From Nitrosospira sp. Nsp14 (GTDB lineage: Bacteria > Pseudomonadota > Gammaproteobacteria > Burkholderiales > Nitrosomonadaceae), in contig NZ_FOPV01000018.1 of assembly GCF_900113575.1 (NCBI RefSeq), positions 1-64,000 of the forward strand: a stretch of 64,000 bases of DNA, written 5' to 3'. Position 1 is the stretch's first letter, and every line of letters begins with the position of its first letter. Positions 7,900-16,610 of this stretch are shown one piece after another. The notes under the pieces were generated by a model. The model saw nothing but the letters and a program-made list of their open reading frames with translations. It ran no database searches and had not been told where the DNA came from. Made by a program: the position numbers and the translations under genes.

Positions 7900-9426
7900 A
7901 TGGCAGTCGCCGAGTTTTCCTGGGATGGTTCCAAAAATCGCTTCGCATTTCCGGGGGCGGGCGTGGGTCGCGCCAAGCTGAGTGACCAGGTATTAATCGG
8001 CAATGCGCGGTGGTTTATCATCTTTCGCTGGGCCGTAATCGCGCTACTTATTGGTTTTCAAATATTTGCGCTTATCGCCTCCGACACGCTCACCACCATT
8101 GGCATCACTCATCAGCAGGGGTGGCCAGTCGCCGTAACGGCCATATTGTCCATTGCCAATATTTTCTATATCTATGCTCTGGATTTCCGTCCGCGAACAA
8201 GATATAACTCCCCATCCATTAACATCTGGGCGCAAATAATAGTCGACCTTCTTTGCCTGTCGATCGTCGTGCATTTTGCGGGCAGCATCGGCACACCCGC
8301 TCCGTTCTTCTATGTACTGCACATTGTCCTGTCCTGCATTTTTTTCTCGACCATCGAGAGCCTGATCGTTACCGCGCTGGTCTGTTGCATGTACGGAACG
8401 GTTTTGCTGATTGAGAATCCTTTGCTTTTCCTGGCCCCTCAATCTGTGCTGATAGATTCAGGCGCAGCCGAAGTTACCCCGCTCAAGGTCAATATCCTCT
8501 TATGGATGGTTACGCTGGATGTGCTTTTCCTCATAGTCTGGTATGTCGTCTCGCGACTCGCAATCGTCGTGCGCACCAATGAGCGGCATCTTATGGATGC
8601 CTATAAGCAGATCAGCCAGGCTCAAGTCGAGAAGGACCGGTATGCGGTTCTTATGACCCATCAGCTCAAGGCGCCCCTGGATGCCATTCGCAGCAAAATT
8701 GGCTTGGTAAAAGGGAATTATTGTGGGGAGGTGTCACCTGAAATAAAGGATATTCTTGGAAAAATCGATGACCGCGCCTCAGGTATGGCAGGCTTGATCC
8801 TTGACGTGCTTAAACTGGAACGCTTGAAAGCCGCCGCTAGGGATCCAAATAATCATGAGTGCGTCAATATTGGCCCGGTCATTCGCAAATGCATCGATAA
8901 ACTCGGGCCCATAGCAAATTCGCGCCAGATCCGGGTCAACGCCTCGACCGAGGATTTTCTCGTGCAATGTATTCCCAATCAGCTTGAAGTACTTTTCGAG
9001 AATATCATCTCAAATGCCATTACCTACTCCTACGATGGTGGTTCGGTGGAAATTGTGTCCAAATTCAACCGGCAAAGCTTATCCGCTGTGGTAACCGTTA
9101 TCGACCACGGAATCGGCATCGGCGATACGGAGTTGCCGCATATATTCGACGAATATTTTTACGCGCCCAGGGCAGCTCTGCACAATCGGACGTCGAGCGG
9201 AATCGGACTGTCAATCGTGAGAACAGTGGCGGAAAATAACAAGCTCCACATCCAGGTTGCCAGTGAACGCGACGTCGGGACCGCTTTTTCCGTTCTTTTC
9301 CAGGACGTGGGAAATGCCTCGGATATGGAAAAGGAAATGCAAAAAATAAATACGGGTAAGTATGTGGCCGCGGATCCCGCGGAAGAATCATTGGAACACT
9401 CCAAAGGCGGGTGCCAGCCCGCGTAG
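7900..9426 (+). CDS. Membrane sensor histidine kinase
   Basis: A 508-residue protein. Six hydrophobic segments (about 38-60, 75-94, 110-130, 134-152, 154-172 and 197-222) form a membrane sensor with almost no periplasmic loop. A coiled linker follows, then the HisKA domain with phosphoacceptor His254 in MTHQLKAPLDAI. The ATPase domain has the N-box ENIISNAITYS, the G1 box DHGIGIGD and the G2 box SSGIGLSIVR. An acidic tail of about 45 residues follows the kinase core. A sensor made mostly of membrane helices suggests a membrane-linked or hydrophobic signal, but the ligand is unknown. It pairs with the receiver-only protein just upstream. Confidence 0.92.
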   Translation: MAVAEFSWDGSKNRFAFPGAGVGRAKLSDQVLIGNARWFIIFRWAVIALLIGFQIFALIASDTLTTIGITHQQGWPVAVTAILSIANIFYIYALDFRPRTRYNSPSINIWAQIIVDLLCLSIVVHFAGSIGTPAPFFYVLHIVLSCIFFSTIESLIVTALVCCMYGTVLLIENPLLFLAPQSVLIDSGAAEVTPLKVNILLWMVTLDVLFLIVWYVVSRLAIVVRTNERHLMDAYKQISQAQVEKDRYAVLMTHQLKAPLDAIRSKIGLVKGNYCGEVSPEIKDILGKIDDRASGMAGLILDVLKLERLKAAARDPNNHECVNIGPVIRKCIDKLGPIANSRQIRVNASTEDFLVQCIPNQLEVLFENIISNAITYSYDGGSVEIVSKFNRQSLSAVVTVIDHGIGIGDTELPHIFDEYFYAPRAALHNRTSSGIGLSIVRTVAENNKLHIQVASERDVGTAFSVLFQDVGNASDMEKEMQKINTGKYVAADPAEESLEHSKGGCQPA

Positions 9427-9450
9427 CTCATGGGACATTGCGAGTCCGCC

Positions 9451-9873
9451 TCATGTCGGATAGTCATTCATTTTTTTTCGCATGATTTTTAGCTGTCCGC
9501 GCTGAGTTTTACTCTCAAGCCGTTTTTGTTTGGATATATGCGTGGGCTTGGTTGGCTTGCGCTTGGCAGGCACCATGGCTATGCGGTCAACGAGTTCTTG
9601 CAGCCGTCTTAGCGCGTCTTCGCGATTTTTCTCCTGATTGCGGTACTGTTGGGCCTTGATGACGATAACGCCTTCCCGGGTGATCCGCGTATCGTTGAGC
9701 TTCAACAACCGCTCCTTGTATATATCGTCCAGCGAAGAAGCGGCAATGTCGAAGCGCAAGTGAATTGCACTCGATACCTTGTTCACATTCTGTCCACCAG
9801 CGCCCTGTGCTCGAATCGCTTTTATCTCAAGCTCGCTTTCGGCGACGGATATTTTGCCGGGATTCTCCACCAT
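9451..9873 (-). CDS. arfB: Ribosome rescue factor ArfB (YaeJ, alternative peptidyl-tRNA hydrolase)
   Basis: With the ATG at 9873 the protein is 140 residues, matching E. coli ArfB; the frame is open 29 codons further but without family sequence. The catalytic GGQ lies in RAQGAGGQNVNKV. The C-terminus is strongly basic (KRKPTKPTHISKQKRLESKTQRGQLKIMRKK), the tail that enters the mRNA channel of stalled ribosomes. ArfB hydrolyses peptidyl-tRNA on ribosomes lacking a stop codon. It lies tail-to-tail with the histidine kinase gene, with only about 25 bases between their ends. Confidence 0.93.
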   Translation of the reverse strand: MVENPGKISVAESELEIKAIRAQGAGGQNVNKVSSAIHLRFDIAASSLDDIYKERLLKLNDTRITREGVIVIKAQQYRNQEKNREDALRRLQELVDRIAMVPAKRKPTKPTHISKQKRLESKTQRGQLKIMRKKMNDYPT

Positions 9874-10001
9874 TTTGTTGTGCGGGCAGTGCCCGCGGCG
9901 TACGTTCCAGTTCCTGTTCAGTTGCGATTGGCCCAGGTTAGTATCCTCGCGCTCGTGCACCGTGATTACACAACGCCGCCCGCTTCACGCCCGGTTCATT
10001 T

Positions 10002-10916
10002 TTACATCGGGTTCCCACGGTGCCTGCGGTCGCCACGGTTCCATTGGGGAAGAAACAACCGTGGCGAAAAACCGAAGTCCCTGGTCGCTTCCGCATGATT
10101 AAAACACAAATCGGTGTTCATCCGAGTCGCCATTTCCGGGTTCAGGCCCTGCTTTCCGGGTAGCAGCCTGACGACACGTATCGCCCGATTAAATACCCAT
10201 TCAGGAACCGAAAGAAAACGTTCCGGGTGACCAAGCGAATGAAAGATTTTCGCGACCATTTGCCGATAGCTCAATGTTTCGCCACCGCTCAAGTTGTAGG
10301 CCCGGTTGAACGTCTCCAGCCGAGAGAGGGCCAGAACGCACGCATTCGCGAGATCGTCCGCGTGCACCGGCTGGCGCAACCCCTTCGCTTCTCCCAGCAA
10401 GGGAAAAAAGCCAAAGCGCCGGATGAAATTCGCGATTCTTGTAATATTTTTGTCCCGAACACAATCGTATACCAAAGTCGGGCGGAACACGGTCCAGTTG
10501 ATTCCGAACTTGGCACAGAGCTTCCTGGTAGTCTCCTCCGCCTCGGCCAAGTTTGCGGCCACGCGACGCTCGTCCGGATTTCTGGAATTCGCCTTGCTGA
10601 ATACGCTGGTGGAACCGAAGCCAATTACCCGTCGGACCTGACGTGAATCAAGAACGGGCAGCAGGGGGGGAAGCAGCCAAAGGGGCGCAAGATGAACCAG
10701 CGCACTCGCGGAAGGGCAGCGTAACTGCTCCGGATGGCTGATGTCGCTCGAATGCCAAAAGATATTTTTATGGATCGCGACCAGATTGCTGCTGTTTTCG
10801 CGGCTGATGGCATATACCTCGTTGCCGGCAGCCGCAAGTCTCGGCAGCAGGAACTGGCCGATGATGCTGGTCGCGCCGGTGATAATAACGCGGTGAGGTG
10901 AAGAGGACTCAGACAT
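10002..10916 (-). CDS. NAD-dependent epimerase/dehydratase (extended SDR)
   Basis: About 304 residues from the ATG at 10916 (a TTG five codons earlier is also open). The nucleotide-binding motif is ITGATSIIGQFL. The usual Ser-Tyr-x3-Lys active site is not obvious: FGSTSVFSK holds a Ser but no YxxxK. The mid-region FRPTLVYDCVRDKNI and HADDLANACVLAL are typical of extended SDRs acting on UDP-sugars. It is the last gene of the polysaccharide locus, about 70 bases after a glycosyltransferase, so a role in sugar-nucleotide modification is likely. The missing clear YxxxK motif makes the exact reaction uncertain. Confidence 0.8.
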   Translation of the reverse strand: MSESSSPHRVIITGATSIIGQFLLPRLAAAGNEVYAISRENSSNLVAIHKNIFWHSSDISHPEQLRCPSASALVHLAPLWLLPPLLPVLDSRQVRRVIGFGSTSVFSKANSRNPDERRVAANLAEAEETTRKLCAKFGINWTVFRPTLVYDCVRDKNITRIANFIRRFGFFPLLGEAKGLRQPVHADDLANACVLALSRLETFNRAYNLSGGETLSYRQMVAKIFHSLGHPERFLSVPEWVFNRAIRVVRLLPGKQGLNPEMATRMNTDLCFNHAEATRDFGFSPRLFLPQWNRGDRRHRGNPM

Positions 10917-10985
10917 CGACTCGACTGGCAACCATCATGGTAACGTTAATAACGCTTTGTTTGTTACGCGAGGAGAGCGCACGGT

Positions 10986-11900
10986 TTATTTTCGACCAAG
11001 ACCGAGTCGGCGTCCGGCGTTGCGAATGGCATGAAATGACGCCACCGCTCCAAACCTTAACCACACGCCCGTCGCCACCAGCCACATCACCGCACCAGGG
11101 TATTCCTGCCGAAAGAACTTGCGGTAGAACCGCATCATCCCTTTGTGCTTGTGCCATTCCACGAAAATGGGGCGAGAGCGGCTGCAGGTTCCCTTATGAT
11201 GCACAACCGGTGCATCTGGCACAAACAGGATTTTCCAGCCTTTTTGCTGAAAGCGCATGCACCAGTCCAAGTCTTCGCAGTGAAGAAAATACCCTTTATC
11301 CCAGGGGCCGGCGTCTGCCATCGCCGCTCGCCGTACCAGCATGAGCGCGCCGGAAATAGCCTCCACCTCAACTGGAGTGGGCGGCAAAGGCTGCTTGTGC
11401 AGGTGGAAATCATAAAACAGGCGAGGCCAGTGACGATGAAAGCGATACAGCCCAAACGCCCGCACGAAGGCGCGCCACGGCGTCGGCACTGCCCGTCGAC
11501 CGCCTTCCTGCTCGGTACCGTCGGCATTGACCAACCACCCCCCCACCATGCCCGCTACAGGGTCTCTTTTCAATACCTCAAGCATACGCTCCAGGGAACC
11601 GGCGCCTAGAACACAATCAGGGTTGAGAAACAGCATGTACGGCTCGGCCGCAGCACTGGCACCGATGTTACAGGCTGCGGCGAAACCAAGGTTGGTGCTA
11701 TTGCGGACGATCTTCAGTTTTGCCTCATTGGAAAAACGCTGCGCGCAAAGCTCGAGGCTGAGATCGGTGGAGGCGTTGTCCACCACCAGTATTTCGCTGG
11801 TTTGGGAAAGCGCCGAGTGAACGCATTCGGCCAGGAGTGGCCCGGCATTATAATTTACGACGATGACCGAGACCGGAAGCTTGGCCTCGAGGGTATCCAT
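10986..11900 (-). CDS. GT2 family glycosyltransferase (rhamnosyltransferase-like)
   Basis: From the ATG at 11900 about 304 residues; ATGs up to 11975 are in frame. The GT-A fold is clear: VSVIVVNYNAGPLLAECV at the start, LVVDNASTDLS, the metal-binding region LFLNPDCVLG, and HCEDLDWCMRFQQKGW near the acceptor site. A C-terminal amphipathic or membrane-associated helix (GAVMWLVATGVWLRFGAVA) is present. Close relatives transfer rhamnose or similar sugars in O-antigen assembly. It is followed by the SDR and preceded by another glycosyltransferase in the same operon-like series. Confidence 0.88.
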   Translation of the reverse strand: MDTLEAKLPVSVIVVNYNAGPLLAECVHSALSQTSEILVVDNASTDLSLELCAQRFSNEAKLKIVRNSTNLGFAAACNIGASAAAEPYMLFLNPDCVLGAGSLERMLEVLKRDPVAGMVGGWLVNADGTEQEGGRRAVPTPWRAFVRAFGLYRFHRHWPRLFYDFHLHKQPLPPTPVEVEAISGALMLVRRAAMADAGPWDKGYFLHCEDLDWCMRFQQKGWKILFVPDAPVVHHKGTCSRSRPIFVEWHKHKGMMRFYRKFFRQEYPGAVMWLVATGVWLRFGAVASFHAIRNAGRRLGLGRK

Positions 11901-11992
11901 CTCAGCTGCCATAGTCATAGTTATAGTACGGCCCCTGCAGTTACAGCGGTTTAAGAGGGGGGAGGAATGAGTCATCCGGAAGGATCAATTCG

Positions 11993-13093
11993 TTAGCCGA
12001 AGATCCCGGCTTGATCAAACCGGCGTTCCCATGAGTTATTCATCCGAAAGTGCGCGGTGCTCTCTGTCGTGGCGCAATTGGCTAAAGCCTCGCTTACCAG
12101 TTCCGTCATATTCGCATTGCGATCGATGAGGTAGACGCCATCATGTCCTCGTCGGCGCGCCATTTCTCCAAATGCTGAGCTGAGTACTGGCAGACCCAGG
12201 GCCCGATATTCATAGTACTTGATCGGATCCACGCAAGCGGTGAGCGAATTCTCCACGAATGGAATCAGGCCCGCATTGAACTGAGTCATGGCGCGTAATG
12301 CCTCGGTATGCGGCAGGGCTCGCTCCAAACGTACATTGTGCGGTAGGGCGGGCGGCCGAACATACACAGGGCCGATGAGGCGAAAGTCAATTTTTAAATT
12401 CGATTTCGCCAACGCAATGACGAGTTCCCAGTCGAACCAGGCCCCAATGGTCCCCACGTAGCCAATTATCGGGCGTTGGTCGTCCCGAAGCACAGCCGAG
12501 ATTCGGCATGGGGGCAGCCGATCCACTGCGCAAGCGTTCATCACGAGGCGCACGTCGCTGGCCAGGGGTCGCAACCGGTCTTCGAGCGCGGAAGACGATG
12601 CCAAAATGGTTGACACGCTTTTTATCACCTTGCGTTCCCGGTTCATCATCGCTAAGCGGGACCAGCCCCGATAGAAAGCCGGATAATTGTCCATGGCATC
12701 GTAAAATGAAGCGCGACAGTCCTTCTTCTGCAGTAGTCGCAACGCCAGCGTTGTCGGTTTCCCGATCCCGAGAACGGTCGAGTCGTCGATGAAACGGTTG
12801 ACCTCTGATTCAATCTCGTCCCAAAACAGGCCATTGATCGTAGTGGAAAATGGCAACGGTTCTATCGGCAATGCCCTTGGCTGTATCATTGTTAGGAACG
12901 CTGGAATTTCGCAGTCCTTTTCGCCGGTGGTCGGGCGTGGGGTCATAAAATCGGACAACGTCGGGAAACGCCCTGGATAAGGTTCTATCCAGAGAACCCG
13001 GCCGCCAGTGCGCGCATGAAAATATCTGACGAGTTCGTGTGGCCGCTGAGAAAAACTGTGCCAGGGAACCGGCGAAAGATAAATCAGACGCAT
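11993..13093 (-). CDS. Glycosyltransferase, GT-B fold (GT4-like)
   Basis: A 366-residue protein. The N-terminal half starts RLIYLSPVPWHSFSQRPHELVRYF, typical of glycosyltransferases that read a substrate path (SQRPHxL). The C-terminal half has IGYVGTIGAWFDWELV, PHTEALRAMTQFNAGLIPF and the DPIKYYEYRALGLPVLSS block with the donor-binding KxxEYxAxGLPV signature. It lacks a signal peptide and should act at the cytosolic face of the membrane. Its start overlaps the end of the UDP-GlcNAc 2-epimerase gene by 10 bases, so the two are translationally linked. Confidence 0.87.
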   Translation of the reverse strand: MRLIYLSPVPWHSFSQRPHELVRYFHARTGGRVLWIEPYPGRFPTLSDFMTPRPTTGEKDCEIPAFLTMIQPRALPIEPLPFSTTINGLFWDEIESEVNRFIDDSTVLGIGKPTTLALRLLQKKDCRASFYDAMDNYPAFYRGWSRLAMMNRERKVIKSVSTILASSSALEDRLRPLASDVRLVMNACAVDRLPPCRISAVLRDDQRPIIGYVGTIGAWFDWELVIALAKSNLKIDFRLIGPVYVRPPALPHNVRLERALPHTEALRAMTQFNAGLIPFVENSLTACVDPIKYYEYRALGLPVLSSAFGEMARRRGHDGVYLIDRNANMTELVSEALANCATTESTAHFRMNNSWERRFDQAGIFG

Positions 13094-14196
13094 GCGGCGA
13101 AATAGTCGCGCAACACTGAGGCAATGCGGCCCGCTGCCCTGCCGTCGCCATACGGAGAGACACCGCGGGCCATCCTCCTGTAGGCGGCGCCATCGTCCAA
13201 CAAGTGTTGTGCCTCGCCAACAATTCGGTCACAGTCGGCGCCTACCAGCTTGACTACCCCTTCTGCAACCGCTTCCGGCCGTTCCGTTTCGTTTCTTAAA
13301 ACCAACACCGGCTTCCCCAGCGCGGGCGCCTCTTCCTGTACCCCACCGGAATCGCTGAGAATCAGGAACGCCTGTTTCATGGCTGCGACAAAAGGGAGAT
13401 AATCCAGCGGTTCGCAAAGCGTAATTCTGGAATGGTTTCCCAGAACTTGAGAAGCCGTTTCGCACACGTTTGGGTTCGGATGAACCGGATATACCACCTG
13501 CACGTCCTTGTTGTGGTCGGCCAGCGTCAGTATCGCCCGGCAGATTTCCCGGAATGGCGCACCGAAATTCTCCCTGCGATGCGCGGTGACCAGGATCAGA
13601 CGTTTACTCGAATCAAGGTTAAAGGGGAGCGGGATTTCACGTTTTGCGACGCTCAACAGTGCATCGATCACCGTATTGCCAGTAACAAATATGTTGCTCT
13701 CGCCAACACCTTCTTTAAGCAGGTTTTGGCAGGCGCTCTCGGTAGGGGCGAAATGCCACTTGGTCAACTTGCCGGTGACGACCCGGTTCATTTCTTCCGG
13801 AAACGGATACGCCATGTTCCAAGTGCGAAGCCCGGCTTCCACGTGCCCGAACGGAATCCGGCGGTAGAAGCTGGCGAGCGCCACGGCCATGACGGTAGTG
13901 GTGTCGCCTTGAGCCAGCACGACATCAGGCTTCTCGGCTTGAAGCACATCATCCAGAGCCGGCAAGAGACGAGCGGTCAGAGCAGCAAGCGTCTGGTCCG
14001 GCTGCATGATATCGAGGTCCATATCCGGTTCAATGCCAAAGACGCGCAGGACCTGATCGAGCAGGTTTCGATGCTGCGCAGTCGCAAGAACCCTGCATTC
14101 AAAAGCCGGGTGTTCCTTTAGCGCAAGAATCACCGGGGCCATTTTGATCGCTTCCGGTCGTGTTCCGACCACACAAAGGATTTTGTGTTTGTCCAT
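13084..14196 (-). CDS. wecB: UDP-N-acetylglucosamine 2-epimerase (non-hydrolysing)
   Basis: 370 residues from the ATG at 14196, which has an AAGGAA ribosome binding site; an extra 16 codons upstream are open but poorly supported. Signature segments are GTRPEAIKMAPVI at the N-terminus, AQGDTTTVMAVALASFY, GHVEAGLRTWNMAYPFPEEMNR, TAHRRENFG and LSDSGGVQEEAPALGKPVLVLRNETERPEA. The enzyme interconverts UDP-GlcNAc and UDP-ManNAc. Its presence indicates that the polysaccharide made by this locus probably contains ManNAc or a derivative. No UDP-ManNAc dehydrogenase (wecC) is in the window. Confidence 0.96.
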   Translation of the reverse strand: MDKHKILCVVGTRPEAIKMAPVILALKEHPAFECRVLATAQHRNLLDQVLRVFGIEPDMDLDIMQPDQTLAALTARLLPALDDVLQAEKPDVVLAQGDTTTVMAVALASFYRRIPFGHVEAGLRTWNMAYPFPEEMNRVVTGKLTKWHFAPTESACQNLLKEGVGESNIFVTGNTVIDALLSVAKREIPLPFNLDSSKRLILVTAHRRENFGAPFREICRAILTLADHNKDVQVVYPVHPNPNVCETASQVLGNHSRITLCEPLDYLPFVAAMKQAFLILSDSGGVQEEAPALGKPVLVLRNETERPEAVAEGVVKLVGADCDRIVGEAQHLLDDGAAYRRMARGVSPYGDGRAAGRIASVLRDYFAACV

Positions 14197-14349
14197 TTCC
14201 TTATTTGTGGCAAAAAAAGCCGGGAAAGACAGAAACACAGACAATAAGAATTTGTGGCCGGGTTACGCTGCGGTGGCAACTCGACATCCCTTGTGGATGG
14301 CTCCGCTGGCCGCCGGGCCAGAATTCGGCATTCTCCCCCAGGCCTACGA

Positions 14350-15651
14350 TTACCGCTGCACGCGTAAGGCGCGCACTGCCCTCACAAATGGGAGCAGCAT
14401 GAAGCGCAACCACGGGATCTGGTTCACAGCGAGCCGCAAACGCTGAATCTGCAACGGTACGTGATAGCTGACGACCTTCGATATTTCCTGCCAAAATTCC
14501 TGCTTTGCTGTTTCGGGCAAGCCAACGTCCGGGAAGGTGGCAAATCTGCGCAAGCCCATCTTGGCGTTTTGTGTTGCCTGAAGAAATTTATGGCCGTGCC
14601 AGCGATCGGGTTCAAGGTGGCAGCCCTCAGCCCACTCGTTCCAGGCATTGATAAACACAAGTTCATCCTTCTCTCCTGTCCGCACCGCCCGATCGATTGT
14701 GGCTCCAAGCCAGTATTCATAATTATCAGGCGTGCCGTTCAGAACAACGAGGGCACGCTCTTTTGTGCGTGCCGTATTATCCCAGGATGGAAATACCGTC
14801 TTGAATATACGCGGATCCCTGTAATCTCTGTCGAGAAATGAGTTGGCTATTGACTCATACTGCATAAGATTGCCGTAAAAGGCATTAAAAAAACTGACCT
14901 GGTTGTTAACCGGAGCTGTTCTCAGATTGTGAGGCGGAAACTCGACGCCGCTGTCGAATCCAAAAGAAGCGTATTCCTCATTTCCGTGCGTCAATGCAGC
15001 GCTGATATGAATTTCGCCCAAGCCGATCCTCCGGCAGTAGTCTCGCCATACCCTAAGACTTTTACGAACGTCTGGAAGATGGGGTGGCCGGTACACACAG
15101 AAGTATGGCTTTCCATCGACTCGTATGTAGCGCTTGTCCTGAAAGAACGGTATCAGGGATTTGATGAAATCGAGATCATCACCAGGTCGGTATTCCTGGG
15201 CAATAAGTACTTCATGCTCGGCTGCGTCCCAACGCCGCGTCCAGTTTTCGTTCGCCCAGCACAGGCAGAATGGCATGTCGCTTTCGGGATCGGCCAGCAT
15301 ATCATCCAGCGGCAAATGTAATAGGCGCTTGCCGGAGAACCAGTAGTAGTGATAACAAAATCCGTCAATGCCGTATTGCTTCGCAACTTTGATCTGATCG
15401 CGCCGGGTTTCTCGCACGCGCAAGTCGTAGAAGCCGAAGTCAGTGGGAAGGTGCGGTTGCAGGTGGCCTTCGAACAAAGGCGCCGCTTTTGTGACGTTTG
15501 TCCATTCGGTGAACCCCTTGCCCCACCAGCGGTCATTCTCCGGCGTTGGGTGAAACTGGGTAAGGTAAAAAGCGATTAGCCGGGGAGGCGCCTGATTGCC
15601 AGATGCTGGAATTTCATTATCGTATCTGGATGTATGTTGACCTGTTGTCAT
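14350..15651 (-). CDS. WbsX-type glycan enzyme (GH99-like domain)
   Basis: From the ATG at 15651, which overlaps the stop of the methyltransferase gene by 4 bases (ATGA), the protein is 433 residues. It begins the domain with LIAFYLTQFHPTPENDRWWGKGFTEWTNV, the hallmark of WbsX-like proteins found in O-antigen and capsule loci. Also seen are GIDGFCYHYYWFSGKRLL, FCLCWANENWTRRWDA and a C-terminal NAWNEWAEGCHLEPD. Such proteins resemble glycoside hydrolase family 99 and are assumed to act in lipopolysaccharide glycan assembly; the biochemical reaction is not settled. The DNA between it and wecB is about 150 bases without a gene. Confidence 0.88.
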   Translation of the reverse strand: MTTGQHTSRYDNEIPASGNQAPPRLIAFYLTQFHPTPENDRWWGKGFTEWTNVTKAAPLFEGHLQPHLPTDFGFYDLRVRETRRDQIKVAKQYGIDGFCYHYYWFSGKRLLHLPLDDMLADPESDMPFCLCWANENWTRRWDAAEHEVLIAQEYRPGDDLDFIKSLIPFFQDKRYIRVDGKPYFCVYRPPHLPDVRKSLRVWRDYCRRIGLGEIHISAALTHGNEEYASFGFDSGVEFPPHNLRTAPVNNQVSFFNAFYGNLMQYESIANSFLDRDYRDPRIFKTVFPSWDNTARTKERALVVLNGTPDNYEYWLGATIDRAVRTGEKDELVFINAWNEWAEGCHLEPDRWHGHKFLQATQNAKMGLRRFATFPDVGLPETAKQEFWQEISKVVSYHVPLQIQRLRLAVNQIPWLRFMLLPFVRAVRALRVQR

Positions 15652-16499
15652 ATATTGATGCCGAACGCCTTCAGGCCCTTGCGAATATGCCGTTTGTGCT
15701 CCGGGCTCAGGTACTGTCCCACCCGCGTTTTCCATGACATCCTGGGCGCTGCCACGGTTGGCATGGAGGATTGTTCAGGCTGCGCCAGGGGCACGATGTC
15801 ACCCGGATAATTGAGTGGTACTGCTTTTACCACCACTTGATAGACGTTGGCGTAGGCACTGGTTCTGATCGCAGCCTGCTGCGCCGTGGAGAGCCTCGAC
15901 CAGCTTGCCGAAAATTCCGTTTCTTCGGGTGGCTTGATCACATATCGTGCTTCAATGATCTTGAGTCCAGCCTGCGCGAACAATGTCTCGATATTCTTGA
16001 ATCCGAAGAAACGAATATGAGTCCGATCGAGCAGACCCCAATCCCGATATTCGAAATCGCTGTTTATCAAACATGACACCACAGCTGCGTGGCCGACGTG
16101 TGGCAGCGAAATCACCAGGTAACCGGTCTCGTTGATCAGTGGCGCCATACGTTTCAGGGTGATCCAGGGATCATACAGATGCTCGAGTACATCGGCGGCC
16201 ACGACGACATCAAATGGCGCTGCTCCATCGAGCAAGCGCGGCCACTCCTCCGAGTTCAGATCGGCTTGTATCACCTGCTCGCAATACGGCGCCACCTCTT
16301 TTATCGCGGCTGAATCCAGTTCCATACCCGTTACCCGGCAGTGACCGTGTTGCACCAGAATTTTGGTGATCGAGCCTGGCCCGCACCCGACCTCCAGTAC
16401 GCGCTTCGATGGTCCGACCAAGCGCATCACATGCACAGGCGCAGTTTGCCCTGACACATCGACTGGGTAGTCGTAGACATGGCGTTTTTCAGAGTGCAT
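15648..16499 (-). CDS. SAM-dependent methyltransferase (class I)
   Basis: A 283-residue protein. The SAM-binding motif I is VLEVGCGPGSIT, followed by an acidic strand end in GMELDSAAI, motif II-like DVVVAADVLEHLYDP and a post-motif LVISLPHVGHAAVV. This is the UbiE/Methyltransf_11 type often found in polysaccharide clusters. The C-terminal 70 residues (from about 215) are a less conserved extension ending in a basic stretch. Its stop overlaps the start of the WbsX-type gene by 4 bases, so the two are coupled. The likely role is O-methylation of a sugar, possibly terminating the chain. Confidence 0.88.
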   Translation of the reverse strand: MHSEKRHVYDYPVDVSGQTAPVHVMRLVGPSKRVLEVGCGPGSITKILVQHGHCRVTGMELDSAAIKEVAPYCEQVIQADLNSEEWPRLLDGAAPFDVVVAADVLEHLYDPWITLKRMAPLINETGYLVISLPHVGHAAVVSCLINSDFEYRDWGLLDRTHIRFFGFKNIETLFAQAGLKIIEARYVIKPPEETEFSASWSRLSTAQQAAIRTSAYANVYQVVVKAVPLNYPGDIVPLAQPEQSSMPTVAAPRMSWKTRVGQYLSPEHKRHIRKGLKAFGINI

Positions 16500-16610
16500 A
16501 TTGCGTGTAGCTATAGGTTAACTGGTATTAACAGCGAAATTTTTTCGGCCAACGGAATAAAGGCTTGTAAAGGCGACTCTAAAGGCCATCCGAGGCCTAA
16601 CTCTAGGGAA

